A stretch of 64,000 nucleotides of DNA from Flaccisagitta enflata (Eukaryota > Chaetognatha > Sagittoidea > Aphragmophora). The stretch is taken from contig OZ231127.1 of assembly GCA_965153355.1 (NCBI GenBank), positions 744,001-808,000 of the forward strand. Direction: 5' to 3'. Below are positions 60,313 to 64,000 of the stretch, piece by piece. Within the stretch, counting starts at the first letter, position 1. Each line of letters begins with the position of its first letter. The notes under the pieces are model-generated. The model searched no databases and was not told the origin of the DNA. It was given only the letters and a program-made list of their open reading frames with translations. Made by a program: the position numbers and the translations under genes.

Positions 60313-60423
60313 GGGCATGATTCGCTACCAGCGTAGAGTAATGATAAACGTCACATTTATTTCAAGCAGATACAACAGACTAGCATGACGTTGCTTGATG
60401 TCCCGCCTTGATTTGGTTTCCCT

Positions 60424-60908
60424 CTTTAGTGCCTGCCACGCGACTTTACAAGTCTTTTCTATCCATTTGTCGATCCGTCCATCAATTCAGCGTTTTTCGT
60501 TATTTCCAAAGTTTAAATGATTTTAATTAATGTGCCCTCGTCAGATTTAGATTTGGATATAGATTCAGATTTAGATTTAGATTTACTTTTAGATTTAGAT
60601 TTAGATTAAAATTTAGATTTAGATTTAGATTTAGATTTAAATCTAGATTTAGATTTAGATTTAAATCAAGATTTGAATCTAGATTTAGATTTAGATTTGG
60701 ATATGTTCAGCCTTAGATAAACTAACCTCTTCCGTTTTTTTTTTCTTTTTTTTTTTGTGTGTGTGTTATTTTGCATTTTTGTCATTCTAATGATTCTTCT
60801 AGGATTCTTAGGTGATTCTGTCATTGTTTCATTCTTTTGTGATTCTGTCGTTTTGTCATTCTTTTGTCATTGTCCTGACGCACGCGACGTCGTTCTCATG
60901 GACTTGTT
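60424..60908 (-). mobile_element. CH element with internal TTTAGA array
   Basis: On the minus strand AACAAGTCCATGAGAACGAC, GTCGCGTGCG, an interior with a ~155-bp TTTAGA/TCTAAA repeat (60545-60700), a short GACGGATCGAC tract, and a terminal hairpin degraded to AGTCGCGTGGCAGGCACT plus AAA. Confidence 0.65.
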
Positions 60909-61101
60909 TTCAAAAAAAACTTGCCGAGGGATGGGGGAGTGAAATGGGGCGAAAAATGAGGGTAAACAAACCCTGAACAGCATCATAGTCGTGACAGTTG
61001 TTGCTGTTGTTGTTGCTGTTGTTGTTGTTGTTACTTGACGGTTGTTGCCAACTACGAGAACATCAACACTTTTTTGCCGCATGGTTGAAAAAAAAAAGAA
61101 A

Positions 61102-61250
61102 CAAGGCCGGATACACGACTAATACAATTTCAGAGGAACTCTGCTAGAACACAACCCCTATTAAGACCTACACGTCCAGATAGCATAGCACTTGCTATCC
61201 CATGAAAGACCGGGCAGTGGGCAGGAGCGGAAATGCGCGTATTCACACAT
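61102..61250 (+). mobile_element. CH 5' fragment, A-type, disrupted
   Basis: AACAAGGCCGGATACACG at 61102 and GGGCAGTGGGCAGGAGC at ~61210, separated by ~90 bp of unrelated sequence. Possibly a small insertion inside the 5' module. Confidence 0.5.
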
Positions 61251-61398
61251 TCAATATTGATTCTCTCATTGGTCTGTTATTTTTTTTTTTTTTTTTTTTT
61301 ACTTTCCAATGTGTGGTTCAGAAACCTTCTTCCTATAAGCATATGTCTGTTGCAAACGTATCCGATACAGTGAAAGGCAACTCTCAATTAAGAGATAC

Positions 61399-61541
61399 TT
61401 TTCAGTCGTGGACACGCAACTCTACACCTTGCCACGTTGGTCGATCGGTCGGTCCCAAATATTTCTTAATCGCGAGCGGTTTTTGCATTTCGGCCCATGC
61501 CCAACCGTCCGCGACTGTCTGGCCGTGTATCCGGCTCTGTT
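61399..61541 (-). mobile_element. CH element, subfamily C (full length)
   Basis: On the minus strand AACAGAGCCGGATACACGGC, X = AGTCGCGGACGG, short interior, GACCGACC tract, terminal AGTTGCGTGTCCACGACT plus AAAA. Confidence 0.83.
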
Positions 61542-61549
61542 TGCTTGCA

Positions 61550-61980
61550 GAGTATGTTTTTTTTTCCGCTGACTGACGACGAGTGAATGCGCGTTGTGTT
61601 CCAAAGTTGTAAATATGTCAAAGCGAGAGACAGAAGCTTTTATTTCATTGTCGGAACAAAACTAAGTACTATTATATTTCATTTCTCGAGCGATGGTTTT
61701 GCGTAAGTTTTCCGTCAGTGCTATTGTGCTATGTAAATTAAAGAAAAGGACAAGAAAAAAGAAAAAGTCACCAGTAATTGTTCGTCTAATCTAATGTTAT
61801 AACATGAGACGTCTTCTCCATATTGAGAACTGCCTCATCCACCGACCTCATTCACACTTTTCAACAACATCCCCCACCAACAGACATAAAAACAAACAAA
61901 AACCTTTTGACAAACACCATGGTTGATCACATTGGGCGACGTTCACGAAAAACATACAATTTTTTTTCATCATCTTGAAC
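61550..61980. other. Unrecognised non-coding span
   Basis: Unique AT-rich DNA with no supported feature. Confidence 0.5.
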
Positions 61981-61984
61981 GATA

Positions 61985-62073
61985 ACAGCATTGATTGCAG
62001 CATTGATTGCAGAACTGATTGCAGCATTGATTGCAGCATTGATTGCAGCTCTGATTGCAGAACTGATTGTCAC
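61985..62073. repeat. 12-bp GCAGCATTGATT minisatellite
   Basis: About seven copies with GCAGAACTGATT variants. Confidence 0.92.
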
Positions 62074-62079
62074 TAATGC

Positions 62080-63260
62080 GTGGTTCTGTTTTCATTTTCC
62101 TCATTCCATTAACAATTATATATATGACATTTGTTTATGTATCATTTGTTTATGTATCTATGTTGCCGTTTAGTTGTCATTTACTTATCACAATTATCAA
62201 GAAAAAAATGTTCTAGTTATTCAATTTTTTTAGACGGATCCAGATAGAAATATTTACCGCGAGGGAGGCCCAGAAACATATTTTCCTTTATATCTTTATT
62301 ACAGATATTATTTTCCTGGTATCTTACTTCTTTTCTCATCCATCAGGGGCATCGTCTCTTAATCTTATTATATTTCTGCTTGTTTTCTGCATGTTTTGCA
62401 CAGATTTCAGAAACCAATGCTTACTGTGGGCGTGTTTCTAGTCAGTGACAATCGAGCTTTAACGAGCCACTTGCTCGCTCGCTGCATTTGTTCGCACGCA
62501 ACGCTCACTCTGCTCACTCTGCAGCGCTATGCTTCACTATGCTTTGCTACGCTCGCTTCAATCACTTGCTCCATTTTTAGGCTTGCTCACTTTGCTCACT
62601 CCCTTGTGGGACAGTTGAAATTCTTGATGTGTTCACGCAGAAAACGCTTTCTACGGGAACAAACGCAGTTTTGGTCGTCAGCAGAAACACGCCCTGTGTT
62701 GGAGAGAAGAAGTGAGGCGTTTTCTCCTAGAAATAGACAATACCGCGTGTAGAAAGCAGCTCGTTTGCTATGCTTTACTAGCTCGTTCTGTTGATGAGCT
62801 TCCATATTTCCTTTTGATCAGTCTGTAACTGTAAGAATATCTCGCTATTTTCCCACTTTCTGATCGATATGATAATATATAATGTAATACAATATAATAC
62901 AATATGATAATATATGATTTAAGAAGGGATCAGTGCTTTTTTTTTTAACCATTCATTTCTGCGCAATGTGCAAATTGTGGCTGCCATTCTGCTATTTATG
63001 TTGGTTTCGAGTCTGGAGTTGATACTCCCCGATATTTGCCCGAAAATAGCTTCCTCATGTCGTCAATGAATAAATCAGACGCCATTCGGAAATATAGATC
63101 CAATCAGAGCGCATCACGTAACACGAAAGGCAAGCAGGAAAAAAAAAGAAGGAGAAAATATCTCGTGGAACCAGACAGCTTTTATTCCTTGCATCGACTC
63201 CACCTCTTATGGACTACGTAGTTGTATTGATAAAGAACACACGGACACACGGACACACGG
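62080..63260. other. Unrecognised span with a dispersed repeat
   Basis: 62450-62600 matches the GCTCGCTCGC repeat at 45330-45465. Remaining sequence is unique, with no gene supported. Two copies of AGAAAACGC-type motifs near 62637 and 62717 were noted but not interpreted. Confidence 0.45.
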
Positions 63261-63263
63261 ACA

Positions 63264-63408
<145 letters not shown>

Positions 63409-63477
63409 TGATGCTGTCATGCCATTGACGGTAATACGACACCAAAATGACAAATAAATGACGCATAAGGAGATTGA

Positions 63478-63555
63478 GATGACATTTAGATGGCATTTGA
63501 TGACATTAGATGGCATTTGATGACATTAGATGGCATTTGATGACATTAGGCAGCT
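63478..63555. repeat. 20-bp GATGACATTAGATGGCATTT minisatellite
   Basis: Nearly four copies in register. Confidence 0.92.
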
Positions 63556-63666
63556 TCTTACGACATTTTAGACGGCATTTGATTGACAGGTAAAATGGTT
63601 TCGGGTCAATAGATCTGCAGGCCAAAAGATCAGCAGAAAAACCCCGACAAATCCTAACCTAAAAGT

Positions 63667-63736
63667 TTCATCATCGTCAACAACATCGTCATCAAGATCG
63701 TCATCGTCATCGTCATAGCTCTATCATCATCGTCTA

Positions 63737-63825
<89 letters not shown>

Positions 63826-63932
63826 ACAACATCGTCGTCATGATCGTCATCGTCATCGTCATAGCTCTATAATCATCGACTACATCATCATCTTGATCGG
63901 CATAGTCATCGTCGTATCTATATCACCATCAA

Positions 63933-63978
<46 letters not shown>

Positions 63979-64000
63979 GTCATCGTCATCGTCATCGTCA
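63667..64000. repeat. CAT/CGT trinucleotide array with duplicated block
   Basis: CAT copies plus a block GTCATCGTCATCGTCATAGC near 63695 that recurs near 63845. The array runs off the window edge. Confidence 0.95.

Noticed and set aside
59671-60388. 208-residue Cys/Tyr/Pro/Leu-rich frame
   Set aside because: Produced by the 7-bp ATGCCTT array; related frames are open in all three phases.
60545-60700. TTTAGA array considered as telomere-like repeat
   Set aside because: The unit lacks the G-run of telomeric repeats and lies inside a CH element.

Overview
This 64 kb window is repeat-dominated eukaryotic nuclear DNA. I found no rRNA, no intact host gene, no operon structure and no prokaryotic signals. 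Three things point to an animal-like genome, probably a microsatellite-rich invertebrate, although the species cannot be named from the sequence: a 5'-truncated non-LTR retrotransposon with C-terminal zinc fingers, several non-autonomous cut-and-paste DNA transposons with clean 8-bp or TA target duplications, and a few short open frames bounded by splice-like sites. Well over a third of the window is simple or tandem repeat. Nearly all long open frames are translations of these repeats and are not genes.

Layout. 0-11 kb: GA tracts, a 602-bp palindromic element, the first copies of a dispersed hairpin-ended family (called CH here) and a 52-bp satellite. 11.2-14.0 kb: the non-LTR retrotransposon, interrupted by a CH element, ending in an AAC/GAC tail. 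14-20 kb: mostly unrecognised DNA, a TIR element and more CH copies. 19.1-20.2 kb: an 1,083-bp hAT-like element. 20-29 kb: minisatellites, GATT and GACG tracts and a 311-bp foldback. 30-35 kb: CH copies, a possible host exon on the minus strand and a foldback element (called FB here). 35.9-37.1 kb: an unbroken GTT block of about 1.16 kb. 37-45 kb: more CH copies, an FB element nested in a CH element, and a 3-kb composite with long inverted arms. 45-48 kb: 82-bp and ~102-bp satellites, the first hosting a TA-flanked transposon. 48-64 kb: tetranucleotide tracts, an FB element hosting a hAT element, and 12-bp, 7-bp, CAT, CA and CT arrays.

The most interesting content is the CH superfamily, with more than twenty copies or fragments. 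Copies begin CAAG after AA. They carry a small 5' hairpin whose bases change in compensating pairs between subfamilies, then a motif X next to GGGTGGGCAGGGGC, then a variable interior (often a private minisatellite), then a GACC/GACG tract, and finally a terminal hairpin followed by AAAA. The 3' arm of the terminal hairpin is complementary to that copy's own X motif. Because one copy interrupts a reading frame, its ends and a probable AA target duplication can be read directly. A second family (FB) follows a similar plan with different sequence. Nested insertions give a relative order of events at six places.
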